From Leptospira levettii (lineage in GTDB: Bacteria; Spirochaetota; Leptospiria; Leptospirales; Leptospiraceae), in NCBI RefSeq assembly GCF_002812085.1, contig NZ_NPDM01000002.1, forward strand, positions 124,001-188,000: a stretch of 64,000 nucleotides of DNA, read 5' to 3'. A program made the position numbers and the translations under genes. This document shows positions 46,497 through 55,086 of the stretch, in pieces. The notes under the pieces were generated by a model, which worked only from the letters and a program-made list of their open reading frames with translations, searched no databases and was not told the DNA's origin. How positions within the stretch are numbered: position 1 is the first letter of the stretch; each line of letters opens with the position of its first letter.

Positions 46497-47918
46497 ATGA
46501 TAAAGGGTCCAGTATTATTTTTAGGAATTGGTGGTAGTGGAATGTCGAGTTTAGCTCATATGGCACTCGATTTAGAAATCCCGGTCATCGGATACGATCA
46601 AAAAAATTCTGATATTACTGATTATTTGAAAGAACGTGGAGTGGTTTTATACCATTCTATTGAAGAAATTCCTTTAAATGGAATTCAAATGGTTGTCTAC
46701 AGTTCCGCTATCAATGACAAACATAAAGAAGTTTTCAATCGTATCAAAGAACAAAACATTCCTTTGAAACATCGATCTGAGTTCATGCACTTACTTGTTT
46801 CCAAACAAAAATCCATTTCGGTTGCTGGTAGCCATGGCAAAACTTCTACTACAACCATGGTATCTCAAATTTTAACGGAAATGGGGCTCAATCCAACCAT
46901 CATGATTGGTGGTGATACCAGTTTGTTACAAAAAAGAGGTGGGAAAATTGGATCAGGTGTTTACGCAGTCTATGAATCAGATGAATCAGATGGTACTTTT
47001 TTAAAACACAAAGCCAATTTCCGTCTGCTTACAAACATTGATAATGATCACTTGGACTACTATCATACCCGAGAAAATCTGGAACAAGCATTCCTAACAT
47101 ACATGGGATTTGATGTTCCTGGAGAAGCTGTATTATTTGCAAATGATCCAGGCATTACGTCTGTCTTAAAATCAAACTACAAAACGATAGTTTTTGATAA
47201 AGAATTTCACCTCAATATCCTAGTATCAAAAGAACAAACTTACGAAGAATGGTTTCAATATTTAGATTCAAATTACCAAAATCAAATGACTGTCATTGAA
47301 TATGAAATCACTTCTGATTGTTTGTATTTTGTATTTGAAAATGTCAAATATTCACTTACCTTACCTTACCCTGGTATCCATTATTTAACCAATGGACTCG
47401 TTGCCATGACTTGTGCTTTAAGATTAGGAATCATTCCGACAAAATCGATTGAAATCCTCTCTCGATACATTGGAGTCAAACGAAGACAAGAAATTCTTGG
47501 AACTTGGAAAGGTGTAACTGTTATCGATGATTATGGTCATCATCCTACAGAGATTCGTATGGTAATCCAATCCTTAAAAGAGAAAAATAAGGCAAATGGG
47601 AAACTCCATGTTGTTTTCCAACCACATCGATATACCAGAACCAAATTATTGTTAAATGAACTTGCGGATTCACTATTGGGTGCAGATTATTTATACCTAT
47701 TACCCATTTATTCAGCTGGAGAAACTCCGATTGATGGGATCTCATCGATGAGTTTTTTACCGTTGGTAGACAAAACCAATACTGTTTTTTTGAGTGGACT
47801 TGTGAAGGAAGATTTAAATGAAATCCAATCTAAATTACGGAAAGGTGATATACTGCTTTGTTTGGGAGCCGGAAATGTTAGAGATTGGGGAACTTACTTA
47901 TTAAATCATCAAAATTAA
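46497..47918 (+). CDS. murC: UDP-N-acetylmuramate--L-alanine ligase
   Basis: MurC adds the first amino acid of the stem peptide. The 473-residue protein has FLGIGGSGMSSLAHMAL (UDP-sugar domain), SVAGSHGKTSTTTMV (ATP loop), ESDESDGTFL, HDHLDYY-like NIDNDHLDYYH and VIDDYGHHPTEI. Three Mur-ligase domains are in standard order. It is the last gene of the rightward wall cluster. The downstream murB, ddl, ftsQ, ftsA and ftsZ of other bacteria are not here, and purK converges with a 9-bp gap. Confidence 0.95.
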   Translation: MIKGPVLFLGIGGSGMSSLAHMALDLEIPVIGYDQKNSDITDYLKERGVVLYHSIEEIPLNGIQMVVYSSAINDKHKEVFNRIKEQNIPLKHRSEFMHLLVSKQKSISVAGSHGKTSTTTMVSQILTEMGLNPTIMIGGDTSLLQKRGGKIGSGVYAVYESDESDGTFLKHKANFRLLTNIDNDHLDYYHTRENLEQAFLTYMGFDVPGEAVLFANDPGITSVLKSNYKTIVFDKEFHLNILVSKEQTYEEWFQYLDSNYQNQMTVIEYEITSDCLYFVFENVKYSLTLPYPGIHYLTNGLVAMTCALRLGIIPTKSIEILSRYIGVKRRQEILGTWKGVTVIDDYGHHPTEIRMVIQSLKEKNKANGKLHVVFQPHRYTRTKLLLNELADSLLGADYLYLLPIYSAGETPIDGISSMSFLPLVDKTNTVFLSGLVKEDLNEIQSKLRKGDILLCLGAGNVRDWGTYLLNHQN

Positions 47919-47927
47919 AATTTTCGA

Positions 47928-49025
47928 TTATAACTCATGGAATAGGGGATTTACTTCTTCCAGGGTTCCCTTAAAATTCATATGACCCATTTTTCTGCCT
48001 GGTTTTGCTTCTTCTTTACCATACAGATGCAAACGGTACCGATCGTCTTTTAAGAGTTCCTCAGTGATTTTCAAACTTTCATGATACTGATTACCCAATA
48101 TATTTTTCATTAAAGTTGGCTTCGGTCTAACATCTGTTGGTGGAACATTTCCGGAAATTGCTTGCACATGAAGGTAAAACTGAGAAAAACTTTGACAATC
48201 TTGTGTATAATGACCAGTGTTATGTGGTCTTGGGGCAAATTCATTTAAGTACAATAAATTGTCTTTTACAAAAAATTCTACACCCATCGTTCCTACATAC
48301 TGTAAGGATAGAGCAAGCTTAGAAGCAAGTTCAATCGATTCTAAATTAAGTCCAATTGGGATCCTAGCAGGAAAAATTGATAAATCTAAGATATGATGTT
48401 TGTGTTCATTTTCAACTGCACCATAACAAACAATGTCTCCATTTTGGAAACGAGTTAAAATGATACTAATTTCTTTCTGAAATGGAATCACTTCTTCAAT
48501 CAAGTATTCAGAACCTTCGTTTTGGAAAGCTTTCTCTAAAAAAACTTTGTAATCAGTTAGGTTCTGAATTTTCACTTGTCCTTTGCCATCATAACCAAAA
48601 CGCAAAGTTTTAATGATCCATGGAAATGGAATTGATACCTCAAATTTTGAAGTCTCTTTGGTTAAATGAAAAAATTCAGCAGTTCGAAAACCAAGTTTGC
48701 GGAAATGTGATTTTTCAAGAAAACGATCCTGTGCAATGATGAGTGCTTGTGCTTGCGGATAAACAGGAGTATCCGTTTGTTGTTTTAGAAACTCTAAAGT
48801 TGGTTTGGGAATATTTTCAAATTCAAAACTTAATACATCAATATTCCTCAGAAATTTTTTTAAATCAGCAGTAGATTCGTAGGATGCAACTGTCTCTTTT
48901 GCTCCAACTTTCTGTGAAGGTGAATTTTGATCTGGTGAATAACAATAAAATTCGTGACCAAGCGGAATTGCTTCCAAACACATCATTTGCCCTAATTGGC
49001 CCGAACCCAATACACCAAGTTTCAT
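47928..49025 (-). CDS. purK: N5-carboxyaminoimidazole ribonucleotide synthase
   Basis: PurK carboxylates aminoimidazole ribonucleotide using ATP and bicarbonate. The 365-residue ATP-grasp protein has GVLGSGQLGQMMCLEAIPLG, FRTAEFFHLT, KTLRFGYDGKGQ, VIPFQKEISII and EFAPRPHNTGHYTQDC. It follows purE by 9 bp on the same strand and works with it in de novo purine synthesis. It is convergent with murC. Confidence 0.95.
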   Translation of the reverse strand: MKLGVLGSGQLGQMMCLEAIPLGHEFYCYSPDQNSPSQKVGAKETVASYESTADLKKFLRNIDVLSFEFENIPKPTLEFLKQQTDTPVYPQAQALIIAQDRFLEKSHFRKLGFRTAEFFHLTKETSKFEVSIPFPWIIKTLRFGYDGKGQVKIQNLTDYKVFLEKAFQNEGSEYLIEEVIPFQKEISIILTRFQNGDIVCYGAVENEHKHHILDLSIFPARIPIGLNLESIELASKLALSLQYVGTMGVEFFVKDNLLYLNEFAPRPHNTGHYTQDCQSFSQFYLHVQAISGNVPPTDVRPKPTLMKNILGNQYHESLKITEELLKDDRYRLHLYGKEEAKPGRKMGHMNFKGTLEEVNPLFHEL

Positions 49026-49034
49026 TTCAATTTC

Positions 49035-49532
49035 CTAAACCAATTGGTCATTTTTCGAAAGAGCAGAGACCCGATTTGTATTCGCATATTCTTCCAGTTT
49101 TTTAGAAAGTTTTGGATCCAGTAGAGAAAGGATACGAACCGCAAGTAAACCTGCATTCGCTGCACCGCTGGTTCCAATGGCAAGTGTTCCTACTGGCACT
49201 CCTTTAGGCATTTGTACGATTGAAAGTAAACTATCCATTCCATTTAAAGCTTTTGATAGTATTGGCACACCTAATACGGGCAATGTGGTTAGGGAAGCTG
49301 TCATTCCAGGAAGATGAGCAGCACCACCAGCACCTGCAATGATAACACCAAATCCATTTTCCTTTGCATTTTTTGCAAAATCAAACATTCGTTCAGGCGA
49401 ACGGTGAGCGGAAACAATTTCCTTCTCAAATGGAATACCAAATTCAGTCAGGATTTCACAGGTTTCCTTCATGGTATCCCAATCAGAATAAGATCCCATA
49501 ATCACTGCAACTTTTGGTACTAGGTTTGTCAT
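49035..49532 (-). CDS. purE: N5-CAIR mutase (class I PurE)
   Basis: PurE rearranges N5-carboxyaminoimidazole ribonucleotide to CAIR. The 165-residue protein has [27 protein letters not shown] (active-site Ser-Ala-His), [13 protein letters not shown] and [17 protein letters not shown]. The presence of purK next to it confirms class I (bacterial) use. It lies 30 bp after murF on the same strand, which may form murF-purE-purK. Confidence 0.96.
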   Translation of the reverse strand: MTNLVPKVAVIMGSYSDWDTMKETCEILTEFGIPFEKEIVSAHRSPERMFDFAKNAKENGFGVIIAGAGGAAHLPGMTASLTTLPVLGVPILSKALNGMDSLLSIVQMPKGVPVGTLAIGTSGAANAGLLAVRILSLLDPKLSKKLEEYANTNRVSALSKNDQLV

Positions 49533-49562
49533 ACGTTGAATCTAAAAAAACCTATTTCGCAA

Positions 49563-50942
49563 TCAACCTTTAAATGATTCAAGTTCAGAGGTAATTTCTT
49601 CCATTTTCATAGACCTAGATCCTTTGATTAAAATCACAGCACCTCTCGGAATCTCATTTTTGATATAAGAAATGATACCTTGTTTATCCTGAAAATATTT
49701 TCCGCGTGAAAACTGTTTTACCATAGGAATTGTATCTTCGCCAAATGCGAGTAAGGTTCCTTTACTCGTTTTTTCCAATTCTTTCCCAACTTTTTCATGA
49801 TAATATTTGGAAAATTTTCCAAGTTCCTTCATTGTCCCTAAAACCCAAACAATTTCCTTTCCTTGGGCATATTGCAAACTTGCATCAATACTGGATAAAA
49901 CAGACTCTGGGTTTGCATTATAACTATCATCAATGATCGTAAAATAACCTTTTTTGATGTTGAGTCGTTTGTTTGGACTTTTGTATGATTGGATTGTTCT
50001 TTTCATTTGGTATTCAGGAATTCCAAAAAAAGAACCTACAGCGATCATACCACGTACATTACTGAGAAGTTTGGAACCAGGAATTTTCCAATGAATGATT
50101 TCCTTTTTCCATTGTAGTTTAAATCCATTTTTTTCGATCGAGTTGATTTTTAATTCAGGATTTTTTGCATGTTTCCAAACAACCATTTTTACATTTTGTT
50201 TTCTTGATTTCTGTTTGATACGATCCAAAAAATCCAAATCATCTGGTACAAAGAGTACTCCAGATGCCCTTAATCCCAAGATAATATCAGATTTTTCCTC
50301 TGCAATATTCTCTCTCGATTTTAGATTTTCAATATGTGCTGAACCAATATTGGTGATTAAAGCATGAGTAGGTTCTGCAATTTTTGATAATCTTTCTATT
50401 TCCCCTCGGTGGTTCATACCCATTTCACAAATAACAACTCTTGTTGATTCCGTGATCCGGAAAAGAGTAAATGGGACACCAATTTCGTTATTGTAATTTT
50501 TTTCTGTTATCACAATGGAATTTGAATCCAAATAGGAAAAAAGACCACCTAATAGATCTTTTGTGGTAGTTTTACCTGAGGAACCAGTGATGGCAATGAT
50601 TGTTGGGTTAAAACGATTTCTGTGGTAATTTGATAGCTTCCCTAAAGCAACTAAAGTATCTTTGACAAAAATTGCTTTTTTTTGGTCTTCCTTTGAAAGT
50701 GTTTTGAGAATTGGATGATTTTTCTCACACAAAAATCCAGAAGCTCCGGCTTTCAATGCATCTGCAATGAACTGATGACCATCTCTTTCTGCACGAAGAG
50801 GGACAAAAACTGTGTCCTTTTTGATTTCCCGAGACGAGGTTGAAATCCATCGAAATTTTGGATTCTTTGGGTTCTCCCAATCTGGTTTCATCGAAAACAA
50901 ACTTAGAATAGTTGACAGGGAATATTCAAATGGTGCGATCAT
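49563..50942 (-). CDS. murF: UDP-MurNAc-tripeptide--D-alanyl-D-alanine ligase
   Basis: MurF completes the pentapeptide by adding D-Ala-D-Ala. The 459-residue protein has DTVFVPLRAERDGHQFIADALKAGASGFL (N-terminal domain), AITGSSGKTTTKDLL (ATP loop), KNYNNEIGVPFTLF, EMGMNHRGEIERLSKIAEPTHALITNIGSAH and DDSYNANPESVLSSI. I chose ATG 50942, which gives the usual length; the open frame extends to ATG 51131 but into the divergent oxidoreductase gene. It is displaced from its common place after murE to the strand opposite the wall cluster, next to purE. Confidence 0.94.
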   Translation of the reverse strand: MIAPFEYSLSTILSLFSMKPDWENPKNPKFRWISTSSREIKKDTVFVPLRAERDGHQFIADALKAGASGFLCEKNHPILKTLSKEDQKKAIFVKDTLVALGKLSNYHRNRFNPTIIAITGSSGKTTTKDLLGGLFSYLDSNSIVITEKNYNNEIGVPFTLFRITESTRVVICEMGMNHRGEIERLSKIAEPTHALITNIGSAHIENLKSRENIAEEKSDIILGLRASGVLFVPDDLDFLDRIKQKSRKQNVKMVVWKHAKNPELKINSIEKNGFKLQWKKEIIHWKIPGSKLLSNVRGMIAVGSFFGIPEYQMKRTIQSYKSPNKRLNIKKGYFTIIDDSYNANPESVLSSIDASLQYAQGKEIVWVLGTMKELGKFSKYYHEKVGKELEKTSKGTLLAFGEDTIPMVKQFSRGKYFQDKQGIISYIKNEIPRGAVILIKGSRSMKMEEITSELESFKG

Positions 50943-50993
50943 AGCTTCTAAGCCAGATTCTCCAAGAAAGAAAGATTTTAAAGAAAAACTTAA

Positions 50994-52028
50994 ATGAAAC
51001 CAACTAAAATCAAAACGATTCTCATTGGTCTTGGACGAATTGCTTCCAAACTGGAAAAGGATCCTTTTCGGAAAAAACCTTGCACTCATATGGGTGTGCT
51101 CATGTCTCCTTGGGGAAAAAGCCATTTTCAATTTGTATCCGGTTTTGATTCGAATCCTGAGGTATGTTTAGAATTCCAAAACCAATGGAAAACACAGTCG
51201 GAAACAGTGTTTCCAAGTTCGCTTGTCGAAAACAAATCGTTGCCCATTGATTTCGCGATTATCGCAACTCCGAGCCATACCCATGAAATGGTTGCAAAGG
51301 AATGTTTACAACTTGGAATCAGAAACCTCCTCATTGAAAAACCAGTCGCTATGTCCAAAAAGGGAGCGATGGCGATTGCAAGATTGTCAAAGGCAAAAAA
51401 TGCGAAGGTATGGATCAATCATGAAAGGAGATACCACCCAAGTTATCTTTTTGTACGGGATGAATTAAAAAAAGGGAATTTCGGAATCTTAAAATCCATT
51501 CGTGCCTCCGTTTTCACTTCAGCAAAAAATCCAGGAATCGCATTTTCAAAGTTTGGTGGTGGGCCATTACTCCACGATGGAACACATGCATTGGATCTCA
51601 TCCATTGGCTTGTTGGAAAACCAAAACTGATTTATGCAAAAATGGAAAGACCAAAAAAAGGAATGATCGAAACAAGGGCATTTGCTTGTTTTGAGACTAA
51701 ACAAAATGTAGAAATTATTTTAGATGTATCTGGTGGAAGAGATTATTTTCAATTTGAAATCGATATCCATACAAGTTCACATCGTATCATATGTTCAAAT
51801 GACGGTTTTCAGTTTTTTGAGTCAGCACCTTCCCAATTGTATAAAGGATTCCATAGCCTCAAATCCTACATACCCAAACAGTTTCCAAAACCGGAATCTT
51901 CCAATGCGTTTTTGGGAATCTATAAAGAAATTCAATCTGTCATTCATGGGAAATCAAATCATATGGAAGGAACATTGTCCGAGAATATCCAAATTTTAGA
52001 AAGTATCGAATCTATTTATAGGCACTAA
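50994..52028 (+). CDS. Gfo/Idh/MocA-family oxidoreductase
   Basis: This 344-residue protein has an N-terminal Rossmann domain (IKTILIGLGRIASKLEKD). The family lysine motif is at LLIEKPVAMSKKGA, where EKP carries the catalytic lysine. A C-terminal dimer domain contains GGPLLHDGTHALDLIHWLVG. These enzymes oxidise or reduce sugars or sugar nucleotides with NAD(P). The substrate cannot be told. It is divergent from murF (51 bp between) and starts a rightward group with the AarF kinase (3-bp gap) and lspA. Confidence 0.87.
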   Translation: MKPTKIKTILIGLGRIASKLEKDPFRKKPCTHMGVLMSPWGKSHFQFVSGFDSNPEVCLEFQNQWKTQSETVFPSSLVENKSLPIDFAIIATPSHTHEMVAKECLQLGIRNLLIEKPVAMSKKGAMAIARLSKAKNAKVWINHERRYHPSYLFVRDELKKGNFGILKSIRASVFTSAKNPGIAFSKFGGGPLLHDGTHALDLIHWLVGKPKLIYAKMERPKKGMIETRAFACFETKQNVEIILDVSGGRDYFQFEIDIHTSSHRIICSNDGFQFFESAPSQLYKGFHSLKSYIPKQFPKPESSNAFLGIYKEIQSVIHGKSNHMEGTLSENIQILESIESIYRH

Positions 52029-52031
52029 TTC

Positions 52032-53666
52032 ATGAAACCAAACAAGAATCGATCTGTATCTGTTTATTCATTTGTTCTCAAAACATACCTTCAGTATCTT
52101 TACCTTACCAAATGGATCAAAAGAATATCTTCAAAAGAGAATTATGAAAGAAAGCGGATACTTTTTTTGAAAAAAAAAGGGATCGAAACTAAGAACTTAT
52201 TTTTTCAACTAGGGGGAGTTTACATCAAAATAGGTCAGTTTGTCAGTAACCTGTTTCATATCCTACCTGAAGAATTCCTTTGGGAATTACAAGACCTACA
52301 AGATAAAATTCCTCCAAGAGACTTCTTTGAAATCAATACACGTTGGCAATTAGATTTTGGAAAACCCATGTCTGAACTTTTTGAAACATTAGACAAAGTA
52401 TCCTATGCAAGTGCTTCGACAGCGCAGGTCCATATCGGCACTTACCAAAACAAAAAAGTAGCCATTAAAACTTTATACCCAGGGATAGAAGAGACAGCCA
52501 AATCTGATCTAAAAACTATTTCTAAAGTAGTTTGGATCATTGATCGTTTTGTCATTCAAATCTCAGGCAAAGAGGTAATCGAACAACTACAATCCATGAT
52601 CCATGCTGAATTGGATCTTAGAACAGAATTAAAGAATTTGAAAATCCTCAAACAAATGTTTGCTTTAGAAAAAGATTTTTACATTCCAAATCCCATTGAG
52701 GAACTTTGTGGTCGGCATACCTTAGTCACTGAATTTGTAGAAGGAAAAAAGATTACTGAATTAGAAGGGGAACCCCTTTATTCCAAACGAAATCCAAATT
52801 TGGAAAAATTAATCAAAGCATATATCTTAATGGTATTTGATTATCGTTTTTTCCACGCTGATCCTCATCCAGGAAACCTGATTTTTATGGAAACAGGAGA
52901 ATTATGTTTAATCGATTTTGGTGCCGTTCAGTCAATCTCTGAAGAAGAAACACAAATCCTTGAGCGAATCTTAGTGGGTGCCATGCGAAAGGATTACCAT
53001 CTGGTTTCAGAATCCATGTATGAATTAGGTGCCGTAACAGAATCCTTATCGAAAGAAGAACTAACTAAGATTGTAAAATACTCATTGGAAAAACTAAATC
53101 GAATTTTAGCAGACACAAACCATTTTAGAAACTTAAGTTTAGATACATTACGTCCAGGAGATGATCTGCGTTTTTTAAAAGAAATCCAGGTTAGTTTAAA
53201 ACAATTGTTAGCTAGTTTGAAACTCCCACCAAATTTCCTAAGTTTACATAGAGTTTTAGCATTGCTCCTTGGAAATTTTTCCTATTTAGATCCAACTCGA
53301 TCCATGATAGAATATGCTGAGAAACCCTTTTCACAAATTGTACTCAAAGGAAGTAGTTTTAAGAAACTTTGGCGAGACGAAGGGGAAGAATTTCTAACGA
53401 GTTTGTTTTCTTTACCCAAAGAACTAAACGATTTTTTATATAAGTGGAATCGAGGTGAATTTCAGCCTAAACAAGATCATAAATGGGCAGAACTAAAACT
53501 TAGAGAAATTCTCACTTTTGGAATTTTAGGCACACTATTTTTCTATTTTGGAATGCATTATGCTGAAAAATTATGGAAAGAACCAAGCATAATATTTTAT
53601 ATACTATCAGGACTTAGTTTCTGGTCACTTGCAAAATCCAGTCTAAGTTTCTGGAAACTAAAATAA
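52032..53666 (+). CDS. AarF/UbiB (ABC1) family atypical kinase
   Basis: This 544-residue protein of the ABC1/UbiB protein-kinase-like family has the KxGQ motif GGVYIKIGQFVSN. It also has an alanine-rich loop in place of the glycine loop (YASASTAQVHIG), the lysine in VAIKTLYPGI, and HADPHPGNLIF with IDFGAVQ. Two hydrophobic segments at the C-terminus (about 495-540) suggest membrane binding. UbiB proteins support ubiquinone synthesis. In a menaquinone organism the role is unclear, perhaps lipid or quinone trafficking. It lies 3 bp after the oxidoreductase gene. Confidence 0.87.
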   Translation: MKPNKNRSVSVYSFVLKTYLQYLYLTKWIKRISSKENYERKRILFLKKKGIETKNLFFQLGGVYIKIGQFVSNLFHILPEEFLWELQDLQDKIPPRDFFEINTRWQLDFGKPMSELFETLDKVSYASASTAQVHIGTYQNKKVAIKTLYPGIEETAKSDLKTISKVVWIIDRFVIQISGKEVIEQLQSMIHAELDLRTELKNLKILKQMFALEKDFYIPNPIEELCGRHTLVTEFVEGKKITELEGEPLYSKRNPNLEKLIKAYILMVFDYRFFHADPHPGNLIFMETGELCLIDFGAVQSISEEETQILERILVGAMRKDYHLVSESMYELGAVTESLSKEELTKIVKYSLEKLNRILADTNHFRNLSLDTLRPGDDLRFLKEIQVSLKQLLASLKLPPNFLSLHRVLALLLGNFSYLDPTRSMIEYAEKPFSQIVLKGSSFKKLWRDEGEEFLTSLFSLPKELNDFLYKWNRGEFQPKQDHKWAELKLREILTFGILGTLFFYFGMHYAEKLWKEPSIIFYILSGLSFWSLAKSSLSFWKLK

Positions 53667-53690
53667 ACGTAAAAAAGAACGATCCCCCGT

Positions 53691-54251
53691 ATGAAATTAC
53701 CTAACACACCATTTTTTTCTGTATTTAAACCTGGTTACTTGGCATTTGTGGCCTTTGGACTTTTTTTAGATTTACTCACTAAATATATCATTATTACAAA
53801 GATGTACGCACATGAAAGTATTCCTGTGTTAGGTGATTTTTTTAGACTTTCACTTACTTTTAATACAGGATTTGTGTTTGGATTATTCCAAGACAATGCA
53901 TTACCTTCTTTATTCGCAACAGGATTTGCGATTGTTTTTTTAATCTTTTATCGATGGCAAAATTCTGATTTAGGAAATGTTTGGGGTTGGAACTTTGTTA
54001 TGGCAGGTGCCTTTGGTAATTTTTTAGACAAATTTTTTGTCAAAATTCCAGGTTCGGGATTCCGATTTGGATTTAGCCCTGAAAAACCTGGGATCGAATT
54101 TATCGGAGTTGTAGACTTTTTGGACTTTGAATGGCCAGACTTTTTGCTCTTTGACAGATGGCCTGCGTTTAATGTAGCAGATTCTTGTGTTTCCATCGGA
54201 ATCGTGATTTTATTGTTCACAATGGATTGGAAGGAATTGGATAAAAAATAA
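53691..54251 (+). CDS. lspA: Lipoprotein signal peptidase (signal peptidase II)
   Basis: LspA cleaves prolipoproteins before the lipidated cysteine at the inner membrane. The 186-residue protein has four hydrophobic helices, NTGFVFGLF, an [10 protein letters not shown] block (GGxxxNxxDR in most enzymes) and two aspartates, in VVDFLDF and FNVADS. The stretch between GNFLDK and VVDFLDF, about 25 residues including [20 protein letters not shown], is longer than in E. coli LspA. It is transcribed after aarF (24-bp gap). Both catalytic aspartates are present. Confidence 0.9.
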   Translation: MKLPNTPFFSVFKPGYLAFVAFGLFLDLLTKYIIITKMYAHESIPVLGDFFRLSLTFNTGFVFGLFQDNALPSLFATGFAIVFLIFYRWQNSDLGNVWGWNFVMAGAFGNFLDKFFVKIPGSGFRFGFSPEKPGIEFIGVVDFLDFEWPDFLLFDRWPAFNVADSCVSIGIVILLFTMDWKELDKK

Positions 54252-54279
54252 TCCAACTTTTAATTAGGAACTAATCTAC

Positions 54280-54320
54280 CCATTTAAGAAGTTTGTAATC
54301 CTCTAAGATTTCTTAAATGG
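54280..54320. repeat. 11-bp inverted repeat in the lspA 3' intergenic region
   Basis: CCATTTAAGAA (54280-54290) and TTCTTAAATGG (54310-54320) form a perfect 11-bp stem with a 19-nt loop between two convergent genes. No T run follows on either strand, so intrinsic termination is doubtful. The rest of the 124-bp gap shows nothing recognisable. Confidence 0.4.
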
Positions 54321-54375
54321 TTGAGTGTTTTCGGTACCTCTAGGTTTTTTCTTGGAACTGTTTCCGATTGGGAAT

Positions 54376-55086
54376 TTATAGTAAATAACTTCTCATCACA
54401 TTGACAGATAAGGTTTTAAAAACATCTTTATCTTCTTCAATTTTTCCCACTTTCCAATTAATGCCTGAGGGAGATGCATACAAACTTCTAGCAGGTTTGC
54501 CTTCCGTAGATCCACAAACACGAATTAAATGAATGTTTTTTTCTTTTGCAAGGTTTTCGTAATCACTTAAATCATCTTCATATGTCCGATTAGGATTTGC
54601 AGTATCCAAATGGAAAATGATTTCAATATTTTCTTTTTTGAATTCTTCCCATATGGATTTGTTTTGTATATCTTCACCAAGTAATAATCCAAATCGAAGT
54701 CCACCCATAATGAAAATTGACTCCGTTACACCTTCCTTCACTTCAATGTCCACAGATGGATTAGGTGTTTTTTTCTCATAAAAATCAACTAACACAAGTG
54801 ATTGGACAATCGGTAATGCAGCCACAAGTTTTCCACTTTCATTATTTCGGTAGTGACTACCACCTAGAATCACTCCAGTAAATTTCTCGGAAATTTCTAA
54901 GATATGATCTTGGTATTCTTTTTCGTGTTTTGTTCCTTCTTTCGGAGAAACACTTTGAAACAGGTGAGGGTAACCTTCAGGGAGTAATAAAAAATGTGCC
55001 TTACTTTGTTGGATTTTTACAATTTCATCATGGGTAAATCGTTTGTGCAGATTCTTTTGGTAAATTGCGATTTTTATGACTGCCAT
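54376..55086 (-). CDS. Nitrilase-superfamily-like protein lacking the catalytic cysteine
   Basis: This 236-residue protein has the carbon-nitrogen hydrolase fold. The catalytic glutamate fits Glu37 (LLLPEGYPH) and the lysine fits Lys105/106 (DFYEKKTPNP). The nucleophile strand, usually ICYD, reads LLLGEDI, so the cysteine position is Gly137. Hydrolysis by the usual mechanism is thus unlikely. It may be a binding or regulatory relative, or use other chemistry. It starts on the base that ends the large upstream gene (TAATG), so the two are cotranscribed. Confidence 0.72.
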   Translation of the reverse strand: MAVIKIAIYQKNLHKRFTHDEIVKIQQSKAHFLLLPEGYPHLFQSVSPKEGTKHEKEYQDHILEISEKFTGVILGGSHYRNNESGKLVAALPIVQSLVLVDFYEKKTPNPSVDIEVKEGVTESIFIMGGLRFGLLLGEDIQNKSIWEEFKKENIEIIFHLDTANPNRTYEDDLSDYENLAKEKNIHLIRVCGSTEGKPARSLYASPSGINWKVGKIEEDKDVFKTLSVNVMRSYLL

